This document shows, piece after piece, positions 1 through 6,705 of a DNA stretch of 11,465 nt. A program made the position numbers and the translations under genes. The number at the start of each line of letters is the position of its first letter. Position 1 is the stretch's first letter. The DNA is from Deltaproteobacteria bacterium. Lineage in GTDB: Bacteria; Desulfobacterota; Binatia; Binatales; Binataceae. Under the pieces are notes generated by a model. The model did not search any database. It was not told the DNA's origin and worked only from the letters and a program-made list of their open reading frames with translations. The DNA lies in assembly GCA_003161515.1 (NCBI GenBank), contig PMOH01000408.1:1-11465 (forward strand), in the 5' to 3' direction.

Positions 1-1062
1 GATTTTTTCTGCGGGCTCGCGGTCACCAGCCTTGGACACGGAAATCCTCGCGTCGTGCGCGCAATCAAGGAGCAAGCGGAAAAGCTCACGCACGTTTCCA
101 ACGTGTTTCACACCGAGCCGACCGCGCGATTGGTCGAGCGACTCGCGAATCATTTCGGCGACGGGAAAGTCTTTTTGGGAAACAGTGGAGCCGAGGCGAA
201 TGAGGCTGCGATCAAGCTGGCGCGGCGATGGGGCAACGGGCGCTTCGAGATTTTGACCACGCTCGGTTCGTTCCACGGACGCACGCTCGCGACGGTGACC
301 GCGACCGGGCAGGAGCGGTACCATCAGGGGTTTCAGCCGCTGATGCCCGGCTTCAAGACGGTGCCGTTCGACGATCTGGCGGCGCTCGATCGCGCGCGGC
401 GCGACGAAACCGTCGGCGTGATGATCGAACCGATCCAGGGAGAAGGCGGCGTGGTCGTTCCGCGCGCGGATTACCTGAAGCGGGTGCGCGACTGGTGCGA
501 TCGCAACAAGCTGCTGCTGATATTGGACGAAGTGCAAACCGGAATGGGCCGCACCGGGAAATTTTTCGCGTTCGAGCACACCGACATCAAGCCCGACATC
601 GTGACGCTGGCCAAGGCACTCGGCGGCGGGCTTCCAATCGGCGCGATGATTGCGCGGGCCGAGATTGCGTCGAGCTTTACTCCCGGCAGCCACGGCAGCA
701 CGTTCGGTGGAAATCCTGTCGCGTGTGCGGCGGCGGTCGCCGTGATCGACGCACTCGAGCAGGACGGCGTGCTCGAGAACGCGTCGAGCGTCGGCGCCTA
801 CATGTTCGAGCGGCTGAAAGAATTTGCGCGCTCGTGCGACCGAATCATCGAGGTCCGCGGACTCGGGATGATCATAGGTGCCGTGCTCAAGCATGACGCG
901 CGTCCGATCGTCGAGGAGTGTCTCAAGAATCGGCTGCTGGTCAACGGCACCGCGGGCAACGTGCTCAGATTGTTGCCGCCGCTGAACCTCACGCGCGAGG
1001 AGGCGGACGCGGGCCTCGCGATTATTGAAAACGCATTCAAGAACGCGCCGATTCCGAAATGA
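1..1062 (+). CDS. argD: Acetylornithine aminotransferase, 5'-truncated by window edge
   Basis: PLP-dependent class III aminotransferase that interconverts N-acetylglutamate semialdehyde and N-acetylornithine in cytoplasmic arginine synthesis. The reading frame is open from base 1, and the first residues (DFFCGLAVTSLGHGNPRVV) match the conserved N-terminal region of the family, so the gene begins upstream. 353 residues are visible and roughly 40 are missing. Visible motifs: GNSGAEANEAAIKLAR (PLP phosphate site), SFHGRTLA, EPIQGEGG, LILDEVQTGMGRTG (Asp176 of the visible chain contacts the PLP ring nitrogen) and TLAKALGGGLPIGA with the Schiff-base lysine at codon 613-615. The stop overlaps the argF start as ATGA (1059-1062), so translation is probably coupled. 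In E. coli ArgD also acts as N-succinyl-diaminopimelate aminotransferase. No separate DAP aminotransferase is visible here, so dual use is possible but is inference. An internal GTG at 55 is not the real start. Confidence 0.95.
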   Translation, partial: DFFCGLAVTSLGHGNPRVVRAIKEQAEKLTHVSNVFHTEPTARLVERLANHFGDGKVFLGNSGAEANEAAIKLARRWGNGRFEILTTLGSFHGRTLATVTATGQERYHQGFQPLMPGFKTVPFDDLAALDRARRDETVGVMIEPIQGEGGVVVPRADYLKRVRDWCDRNKLLLILDEVQTGMGRTGKFFAFEHTDIKPDIVTLAKALGGGLPIGAMIARAEIASSFTPGSHGSTFGGNPVACAAAVAVIDALEQDGVLENASSVGAYMFERLKEFARSCDRIIEVRGLGMIIGAVLKHDARPIVEECLKNRLLVNGTAGNVLRLLPPLNLTREEADAGLAIIENAFKNAPIPK

Positions 1063-2003
1063 AACGCGACTTTCTCGATCTAAGTTCGCTCTCGCCGGCG
1101 GAACTCGACGGATTGCTCGCGCTCGGCGCGCGGCTCAAGGCAGAGCTCAAGATTGGACTCGAGCATCCGTACCTGCGCGGCCGCACTCTTGCGATGGTAT
1201 TTCAAAAGCCGTCGCTGCGGACGCGCGTCACGTTCGAGACCGGCATGGCGCAGCTTGGCGGCCATGCGATTTATCTCGCGCCGAATGATATCGGTATCGG
1301 CGAGCGCGAATCGGTGAAGGATGTCGCGCGCAACATCTCGCGGTCCGTGGATTTGATCATGATTCGCACCTTCTCGCACGAGACCGCGGTTGAGCTTGCG
1401 CGCGAGGCCACCGTGCCGGTCATCAACGGGCTCACCGATTTGCTGCATCCGTGCCAGTTGCTCGCCGATCTGATGACGCTGCAGGAACGCTTCGGGCGTG
1501 ATCTCAGGAAAGTGCGCGTCGCGTTTGTGGGCGATGGATTCAACCTCGCGCAGAGCTGGATCGAGGCGGCGTCGCTCGCGGGTTTCGAGCTGCGGCTTGC
1601 GAGTCCCAAGGGCTACGAGCCGGACAAGGATTTCATGAAGCGGCTGCGCAACGAGGAGATCGGCACGATCACCGACGATCCGGCTGAGGCGGTGAAGGAC
1701 GCGGACGTCGTTTACACTGACACGTGGACCTCGATGGGCCGTGAGAAGGAAGCGGCGCAGCGGCGTCGCGATTTCAAGGGCTTCCAGGTCAACGACGCGC
1801 TGCTGAAGAATGCGCGCAAGGGTGCGATCGTGATGCATTGCCTGCCGGCGCATCGCGGCGAGGAAATCACCGACGATGTTATCGACGGACCGCGATCGGT
1901 CGTGCTGGATCAAGCCGAGAACCGGCTGCATGCGCAGAAGGCTGTGATGGTCTGGCTGATACGTCCCGAAATTTTGCAGACTACTTCGCCGTCGCCGGAG
2001 TGA
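1059..2003 (+). CDS. argF: Ornithine carbamoyltransferase
   Basis: Transfers the carbamoyl group of carbamoyl phosphate to ornithine to give citrulline; cytoplasmic, normally a trimer. 314 residues, usual for the family. The carbamoyl-phosphate site is SLRTR (residues 52-56, counterpart of STRTR), with HPCQ at 130-133. The ornithine side shows GDGFN (158-162) and DTWTSMG (221-227, Asp221, Ser225, Met226). HCLP with the catalytic Cys261 and the C-terminal ENRLHAQKA are present. The SMG loop and HCLP separate it from aspartate carbamoyltransferase. The usual GDGNN reads GDGFN, but the second Asn, the ornithine ligand by alignment with the human enzyme, is kept. The ATG start overlaps the argD stop by four bases, the typical arrangement for translational coupling. 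The next gene, argG, starts 13 bases after the stop. Confidence 0.96.
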   Translation: MKRDFLDLSSLSPAELDGLLALGARLKAELKIGLEHPYLRGRTLAMVFQKPSLRTRVTFETGMAQLGGHAIYLAPNDIGIGERESVKDVARNISRSVDLIMIRTFSHETAVELAREATVPVINGLTDLLHPCQLLADLMTLQERFGRDLRKVRVAFVGDGFNLAQSWIEAASLAGFELRLASPKGYEPDKDFMKRLRNEEIGTITDDPAEAVKDADVVYTDTWTSMGREKEAAQRRRDFKGFQVNDALLKNARKGAIVMHCLPAHRGEEITDDVIDGPRSVVLDQAENRLHAQKAVMVWLIRPEILQTTSPSPE

Positions 2004-2016
2004 CGGCTCAAGAATC

Positions 2017-3237
2017 GTGGCAACCGAGAAAATAAAAAAACTGGTGCTCTCATATTCGGGCGGTCTCGACACGTCCGTGATGCTGCGCTGGATCAAAGAT
2101 CATTTCGGGTGCGAGGTGGTCGCGTACTGCGCCGAGGTGGGGCAGGGCGACGAGACCGACGGTCTAGAAGAGAAGGCGCTCAAGACCGGCGCGAGCAAAC
2201 TTTATATCGTCGACTTGCGCGAGGAATTCGCGCGCGACTTCGTATTCCCGATGCTGCGCGCCAACGCCGTGTACGAGGGTTACTACCTGCTCGGTACCTC
2301 GATCGCGCGGCCGGTCATCGCAAAGAAGCTGGTCGAGATAGCGCTCAAGGAAGGCGCCGACGCGGTCGCGCACGGATGCACCGGCAAAGGTAACGACCAG
2401 GTTCGATTCGAGCTGACGTTCGCGCGACTGGCGCCGGACTTGAAGGTCATCGCGCCGTGGCGGCGTACCGATTGGCCGTTCGTGGGACGCGCCGACATGA
2501 TCGCGTATGCCAACGAAAAGAAAATTCCCGTGTCTGTGACCGCCGAGAAACCGTATTCGATGGATCGCAACATGGTCCATGTCAGCTACGAGGGCGGTAT
2601 CCTCGAGGACCCGTGGCGTGAGCCTTACAACGACATGTTCCGCATGACCGTCGCGCCCGAAGACGCGCCGGACAAGCCGGAGTACGTCGAGATCGAGTAC
2701 GCCGGCGGCAATCCGGTCGCGATCAATGGCGAACGGCTCGCGCCCGCGAAGATAATCGCGCGCGCCAACGAAATCGCGGGCCGCCACGGCATCGGCCGCG
2801 TCGATCTGGTTGAGAACCGCTACGTCGGAATCAAATCGCGCGGCGTTTACGAGACCCCAGGCGTGACGATCCTGTTCCACGGGCATCGCGCGGTCGAGCA
2901 ACTCACGCTCGATCGCGAGGTGATGCATCTGCGCGACTCGCTTATCCCACGCTACGCGGAAATGGTGTATTACGGATATTGGTTTGCGCCCGAACGTGAG
3001 GCGCTGCAGGCGCTGGTGGACGATACGCAAAAAAACGTGAACGGAGTGGCGCGGCTGAAACTCTTTAAAGGCGGCGTGTGGATCGCCGGCCGCAAATCGC
3101 CGAACTCGCTGTACGATCAGAAGATCGTCAGCTTCGAAGAGGCGGGCGGATACAACCAGGCCGACGCCGACGGACTTATCAGGCTCGCGGGCCTGAGGCT
3201 TCGAGCGCTGGCGCGTGCGAGCACGAAGAAGGACTGA
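2017..3237 (+). CDS. argG: Argininosuccinate synthase
   Basis: ATP-dependent ligase (PP-loop family) that joins citrulline and aspartate into argininosuccinate, releasing AMP and pyrophosphate. 406 residues, normal length. The N-terminal ATP PP-loop is LSYSGGLDTS (residues 11-20). Other family signatures are EVVAYCAEVGQGDE, the segment YEGYYLLGTSIARP that belongs to the citrulline/aspartate pocket, AHGCTGKGNDQVRFE and NMVHVSYEGGILEDP. The start is GTG at 2017: it gives the standard N-terminus just ahead of the PP-loop, and no in-frame ATG lies nearby. The ribosome binding site is poor (only AAGAA close by). A short inverted repeat (1988-2007) covers the argF stop just upstream, so expression may lean on coupling to argF. 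All key residues are intact. Confidence 0.97.
   Translation: MATEKIKKLVLSYSGGLDTSVMLRWIKDHFGCEVVAYCAEVGQGDETDGLEEKALKTGASKLYIVDLREEFARDFVFPMLRANAVYEGYYLLGTSIARPVIAKKLVEIALKEGADAVAHGCTGKGNDQVRFELTFARLAPDLKVIAPWRRTDWPFVGRADMIAYANEKKIPVSVTAEKPYSMDRNMVHVSYEGGILEDPWREPYNDMFRMTVAPEDAPDKPEYVEIEYAGGNPVAINGERLAPAKIIARANEIAGRHGIGRVDLVENRYVGIKSRGVYETPGVTILFHGHRAVEQLTLDREVMHLRDSLIPRYAEMVYYGYWFAPEREALQALVDDTQKNVNGVARLKLFKGGVWIAGRKSPNSLYDQKIVSFEEAGGYNQADADGLIRLAGLRLRALARASTKKD
3226..3233 (+). promoter_or_regulatory. Ribosome binding site for the small TTG-start gene
   Basis: AAGAAGGA lies inside the last codons of argG, 8 bases before a TTG at 3242. It is among the best Shine-Dalgarno matches in the window. 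It favours TTG 3242 as the start of the small gene over the in-frame GTG at 3215, which would overlap argG by 23 bases. Confidence 0.6.
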
Positions 3238-3241
3238 ACGA

Positions 3242-3418
3242 TTGGGCAAGGTCATCCAGTTCAAGCATCCGCGAACACAGCCCAAGCTGGTGCCGCGGCC
3301 GCGCACGGGAGATTGCGATCACTGCCATCACAAGATGGACGTTCATATCACTCATCCCGACGGCTCGCTGAGTTGTGCGGCGCGCGGATGCTCCTGCCAA
3401 CTGCGGCCCCTCAATTGA
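3242..3418 (+). CDS. Small Cys/His-rich protein, possible zinc-binding, between argG and argH
   Basis: 58 residues of unknown function. The N-terminal third is basic and Pro-rich (GKVIQFKHPRTQPKLVPRPR). The C-terminal half carries Cys25-x2-Cys28, His29, His30, His35, His38, Cys45, Cys50 and Cys52, a spacing compatible with a small zinc ribbon or knuckle; zinc binding is inference. The TTG start is chosen because a strong ribosome binding site precedes it by 8 bases and the start lies only 4 bases after the argG stop. An upstream GTG at 3215 would add nine residues. The tight spacing implies co-transcription with argG and argH. A random frame with clustered cysteines, a good ribosome binding site and operon spacing is unlikely but not excluded. 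I do not recognise a named family. Confidence 0.65.
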   Translation: MGKVIQFKHPRTQPKLVPRPRTGDCDHCHHKMDVHITHPDGSLSCAARGCSCQLRPLN

Positions 3419-3428
3419 CTCGTTCTCC

Positions 3429-3446
3429 GCGAGCGACTCCGCTCGC
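3429..3446. repeat. Perfect 7-bp inverted repeat ahead of argH
   Basis: GCGAGCG, loop ACTC, then CGCTCGC, between the stop of the small gene (3418) and the likely argH GTG start (3453). It has no following T-run, so it is not an intrinsic terminator. As RNA it would form a stable GC hairpin six bases before the start codon, where it could affect argH translation or mark an mRNA processing point. It could also be one copy of a dispersed genomic repeat. Function is inference. Confidence 0.45.
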
Positions 3447-3452
3447 CCCACC

Positions 3453-4835
3453 GTGAAAGTGCGTCGCAGCGGAAAAAATCTTATCCGGGGGAGATTTGCG
3501 CGCGGCCGCCTCCCCGAGGTCGAAGCATTCACCGCGTCGTTGCCATTCGACCGCCGCCTTTTTCGCCACGACATTCGCGGATCGATCGCGCACGCGCAGA
3601 TGCTCGCGAAGGTCGGACTGCTCAAGGCGAGTGAGTTGCGCGAGGTCGTTAGCGGCCTCGAACGGATCGAAAATGAGATCGCGCGTGGACGCTTCAAGTT
3701 CGACATCGCCGACGAAGACATCCATCTCGCGATCGAGCGACGGCTGATCGCGCTGATTAGCGAGCCAGGGCGCAAGCTGCACACCGGGCGTTCGCGCAAC
3801 GATCAGATCGCGCTCGACATGCGGCTATATCTCCGCGACGAGATTACCGGCGTCGTCGCTCTCATATCCGAACTGCGCGCGACGCTCATTCGCCTCGCGC
3901 GTCGACACGTCGCGACGATCATGCCCGGCTATACCCACATGCAGCGCGCGCAACCCCTCACGCTCGCGCATCATTTGCTCGCATACGTCGAGATGCTTGG
4001 CCGCGATCGCGAACGCTTCGAGCAGGCCGCGTCGCGCACCGCAGTTATGCCGCTCGGCGCCGGTGCTTTGGCCGGAACGACGCTGCCTCTCGACCGCCGG
4101 ATGGTCGCGCGGGCGCTCGGCTTCAAGGCGATCGCTGCCAACAGCATGGACGCGGTGTCGGATCGCGACTTCGTGGTGGATTTCCTATCGGCCGCCGCGC
4201 TCACGCAGGTCCATCTGTCGCGGATGAGCGAAGAAATAATTCTCTGGACTAGCACCGAGTTCGGATTTGCCGCGCTGCCCGATGAATTCTCGACCGGCAG
4301 CTCGATGATGCCGCAGAAAAAGAATCCCGACCTGCTCGAACTGATCCGCGGCAAGACTGGCCGCGTGATCGGCGATCTCGTTGCGATGCTGACCGTTTTG
4401 AAGGGTCTTCCGCTCGCCTACAACTCGGACTTGCAGGAAGACAAGGAACGAGTGTTCGACGCGCTCGACGCGTTGAAACCCGCGCTCGATCTGCTGGCGA
4501 AATTCTGGCCGAAGCTGCGGTTCGACGCGAAACGCATGCGCGCGGCAGCCGGAGGATTTGCGCTGGCGACGGATCTCGCGGAATACCTGGTCAGTCGCGG
4601 CACTGCGTTTCGTGAGGCGCATGAAATCGTCGGTGCGATCGTTCGTGAGACCGCCGAAGCCGGCCGGACGCTCGAGGACTTGAGCCTCGACGATTTGCGA
4701 CGGCACTCGAGCGCGTTTGGCGCCGACGCGATCGCAATGCTTCGAGCCGAAAACTCGGTGGCGCGACGCACGATCGAAGGCGGTCCGGCGCCATCCACAG
4801 TCAAGCGCCGCCTCAAGGAGCTCGGACGTCGATGA
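3453..4835 (+). CDS. argH: Argininosuccinate lyase
   Basis: Cleaves argininosuccinate to arginine and fumarate; a cytoplasmic homotetramer of the fumarase/aspartase superfamily, last step of arginine synthesis. Starting at GTG 3453 gives 460 residues, the usual length. Signatures: HTGRSRNDQ (110-118), PGYTHMQRAQP with Thr161/His162, PLGAGALAGT, NSMDAVSDRDFVVDFLS and the mobile catalytic loop GSSMMPQKKNPD (Ser283, Lys289). With this start His91, Thr161, His162, Ser283 and Lys289 carry exactly the numbers known from duck delta-2 crystallin/argininosuccinate lyase, which supports the choice. The same frame is open further upstream to a GTG at 3375, but that would overlap the small gene and add 26 atypical residues; GTG 3459 is another option. 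The usual N-terminal LWGGRF is degenerate here (LIRGRF). No clear ribosome binding site is visible. The stop overlaps the next start as ATGA. Confidence 0.95.
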   Translation: MKVRRSGKNLIRGRFARGRLPEVEAFTASLPFDRRLFRHDIRGSIAHAQMLAKVGLLKASELREVVSGLERIENEIARGRFKFDIADEDIHLAIERRLIALISEPGRKLHTGRSRNDQIALDMRLYLRDEITGVVALISELRATLIRLARRHVATIMPGYTHMQRAQPLTLAHHLLAYVEMLGRDRERFEQAASRTAVMPLGAGALAGTTLPLDRRMVARALGFKAIAANSMDAVSDRDFVVDFLSAAALTQVHLSRMSEEIILWTSTEFGFAALPDEFSTGSSMMPQKKNPDLLELIRGKTGRVIGDLVAMLTVLKGLPLAYNSDLQEDKERVFDALDALKPALDLLAKFWPKLRFDAKRMRAAAGGFALATDLAEYLVSRGTAFREAHEIVGAIVRETAEAGRTLEDLSLDDLRRHSSAFGADAIAMLRAENSVARRTIEGGPAPSTVKRRLKELGRR

Positions 4836-5338
4836 ATCTGAAAACCAACCGCGCGAACGTGATGCTGCTCGGGCTGACGATGGTTGCGCTGGCGAACGCG
4901 GTGTTTCTCGGATGTGGCGTGAAGTCGCAGCCGATTCCGCCGGAGTCCGCGCGTCCCGAAAAAATCACCGGGCTCGAAGCCGCCAACGCCAAAGAGGGAA
5001 TTCGCCTGACCTGGGATCGTCCCGAAAACTACGCCGGCGGCGCGAAGATGAACGACCTCGGCAGCTTCTCAATCATGCGCGCGGAGGAGGGCAAGCCCGC
5101 CGAAAAGATTGGCGACATCCAGGTGCATGACGAAGGTCGCTTCCAGGTGCAAAACACTTTTACCTTTATCGACGGCTCGACCGTCATGGGCAAGACCTAT
5201 CACTACCAGGTGACATCCAGCACCACCGACGGCTACGTCAGCGAGCCGTCCAACGACGCGACTCTCGTGCGCAAACACGCGTCGGCGCCGCCCAGCCCTG
5301 AAAATTTCGTGGTGCCGACGCCAGTACCAATTCAATAG
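4832..5338 (+). CDS. Lipoprotein with LptM-like N-terminus and fibronectin type III-like domain
   Basis: 168 residues. A basic N-terminus (MNLKTNR), a hydrophobic helix (about 10-26) and a lipobox-like VFLGC predict lipidation at Cys28; Phe at -3 is slightly unusual. The mature start CGVKSQPIPPE resembles the short motif of LptM/YifL-type lipoproteins, which are encoded beside lysA/dapF in Gammaproteobacteria. Residues about 42-146 look like one fibronectin type III beta-sandwich: P-x-K-I-T-G-L near the start, I-R-L-T-W-D in strand B, and Y-H-Y-Q-V-T-S followed by S-E-P-S at the end. A Pro-rich tail follows. The ATG overlaps the argH stop, so it is probably co-translated with the arg genes. 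Similar lipoproteins between argH and lysA occur, as I recall, in deltaproteobacterial clusters. The exact role is unknown; envelope attachment is well supported, a link to LPS transport is only analogy. Confidence 0.8.
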   Translation: MNLKTNRANVMLLGLTMVALANAVFLGCGVKSQPIPPESARPEKITGLEAANAKEGIRLTWDRPENYAGGAKMNDLGSFSIMRAEEGKPAEKIGDIQVHDEGRFQVQNTFTFIDGSTVMGKTYHYQVTSSTTDGYVSEPSNDATLVRKHASAPPSPENFVVPTPVPIQ

Positions 5339-5391
5339 CGTCGGGAGTTAGCGAAACTGCGCCGAGCGCCCGTTTATTCGCGGGACCGCGC

Positions 5392-5397
5392 TATGAT
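5392..5397 (+). promoter_or_regulatory. Possible -10 element upstream of lysA
   Basis: TATGAT, five of six matches to the sigma-70 -10 consensus, in the 92-base gap between the lipoprotein gene and lysA, the longest gap inside this gene run. No convincing -35 hexamer is found 16-18 bases upstream and there is no extended -10 TG. A start near 5404 would leave a leader of about 27 bases before lysA. It suggests that the lysine genes may have their own transcription start; weak evidence. Confidence 0.3.
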
Positions 5398-5430
5398 AGA
5401 AACGAAACTTCACTCAATCGCAACTTCGCA

Positions 5431-6690
5431 ATGAACTACTTCGAATACCGCAACGATCAACTCTACGTCGAAGACGTGCCGATCGCCGACCTGGCGCGGC
5501 AAATCAATACTCCATTCTTCGTTTACAGCGCGCGCACGCTCAGGCGCCATTTCCGGGTCTTCGACGAGGCCTTCGCCGGCACCGATCATCTGATCTGTTA
5601 TGCGATGAAGGCGCTTTCGAATCTGAGCATTTTGAAATTGTTCGCCTCAATGGGCGCTGGATTCGATATCGTTTCCGTCGGCGAGCTGATGCGATGCCTC
5701 CGCGTCGGCGCTGACCCGCGCAAGATCGTTTTCTCCGGCGTCGGCAAGACCGACGAGGAAATCGAGGCTGCGCTGAAAGCCGGCATCCTGATGATCAACG
5801 TCGAGTCGCGTCCGGAACTGCATCGCATCGCGGAGGTCGCGGGCCGCATGAAGCATCGCGCGCCGGTCAGCCTGCGCGTGAATCCCGATCTCGATCCCGG
5901 CACGCATCCGCACATTTCCACCGGCCATCGCGACAGCAAGTTTGGCGTGCCGCTTTCGCAAGTTGACGAATACTACGCCGAAGCGAGCGCGCTGGCGCAG
6001 CTTGAAATTGTCGGTCTGAGCACGCACATCGGCTCGCAGATAACCGAGATGGCGCCGTTCGCGGAAGCGGGACAGAAGGTCGCCGCGATTGTCGGCAGGC
6101 TCCGCAAAGCGGGAATCCCGCTTAAATATCTGGATCTCGGCGGCGGTCTCGGAATCCCCTACCAGGAGCAGCCGCCGCCTCCGTCGGAATACGCGCACGC
6201 TCTGCTGAAGCCGATCGCGGGTCTCGGGCTCAAAATAATCACCGAGCCGGGACGCGTGATGGTGGGTAACGCCGGCGTGCTGGTGACGAAGGTCCTCTAC
6301 AATAAAGAAACCGACGTAAAGCGCTTCGTCGTGATCGACGGCGCGATGAACGATCTGATTCGGCCGGTGCTCTACGAGGCGTATCACGAGATCGTTCCGG
6401 TCGATCGCCGCAAGCGCGGCAAGACCGTGACCGCGGACATCGTCGGTCCGGTATGCGAGAGCGGCGATTTTTTCGCGCGCGAGCGCGAGATGGCTGAGCC
6501 GGAGGAGGGCGCGCTGCTCGCCGTGATGAGCGCCGGCGCTTACGGCTTCGTCATGTCGTCAAACTATAACAGCCGCCCGCGCGCGCCCGAGATTCTGGTT
6601 GACGGCGCCGACGTTCATGTGATTCGCGACCGCGATACGTTCGAGGATCAGATCCACGGCGAACATATCGTTGACCTCAAGCCGGCGTGA
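5431..6690 (+). CDS. lysA: Diaminopimelate decarboxylase
   Basis: PLP enzyme of the alanine-racemase-fold group IV decarboxylases that converts meso-diaminopimelate to L-lysine and CO2. 419 residues, normal length. The N-terminus (MNYFEYRNDQLYVEDVPI) is typical. The PLP lysine is Lys60 in CYAMKALSNLSIL. Further motifs are HIGSQI, GGGLGIPY (from 237), EPGR (272-275, PLP phosphate) and CESGDFFA with Cys342, the active-site cysteine supplied across the dimer. The N-terminal TIM barrel and C-terminal beta domain are both complete. The ATG at 5431 follows a 92-base gap and has no clear ribosome binding site. The gene is followed 15 bases later by dapF, and the reaction order runs dapF then lysA. 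Confidence 0.97.
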   Translation: MNYFEYRNDQLYVEDVPIADLARQINTPFFVYSARTLRRHFRVFDEAFAGTDHLICYAMKALSNLSILKLFASMGAGFDIVSVGELMRCLRVGADPRKIVFSGVGKTDEEIEAALKAGILMINVESRPELHRIAEVAGRMKHRAPVSLRVNPDLDPGTHPHISTGHRDSKFGVPLSQVDEYYAEASALAQLEIVGLSTHIGSQITEMAPFAEAGQKVAAIVGRLRKAGIPLKYLDLGGGLGIPYQEQPPPPSEYAHALLKPIAGLGLKIITEPGRVMVGNAGVLVTKVLYNKETDVKRFVVIDGAMNDLIRPVLYEAYHEIVPVDRRKRGKTVTADIVGPVCESGDFFAREREMAEPEEGALLAVMSAGAYGFVMSSNYNSRPRAPEILVDGADVHVIRDRDTFEDQIHGEHIVDLKPA

Positions 6691-6705
6691 GTGCGCATAA
6701 ACGCG

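Noticed and set aside
1988..2007. Six-base inverted repeat GCCGTC/GACGGC across the argF stop
   Set aside because: Short, without a T-run, and mostly within coding sequence; likely chance in GC-rich DNA, so not called a terminator.
1080..2096. 338-codon frame antisense to argF
   Set aside because: Shadow of argF; no domain, and biased low-complexity Arg/His composition.
2164..3306. 380-codon frame antisense to argG
   Set aside because: Shadow of argG, whose PP-loop and other signatures are intact; the antisense translation is Arg-rich with no motif.
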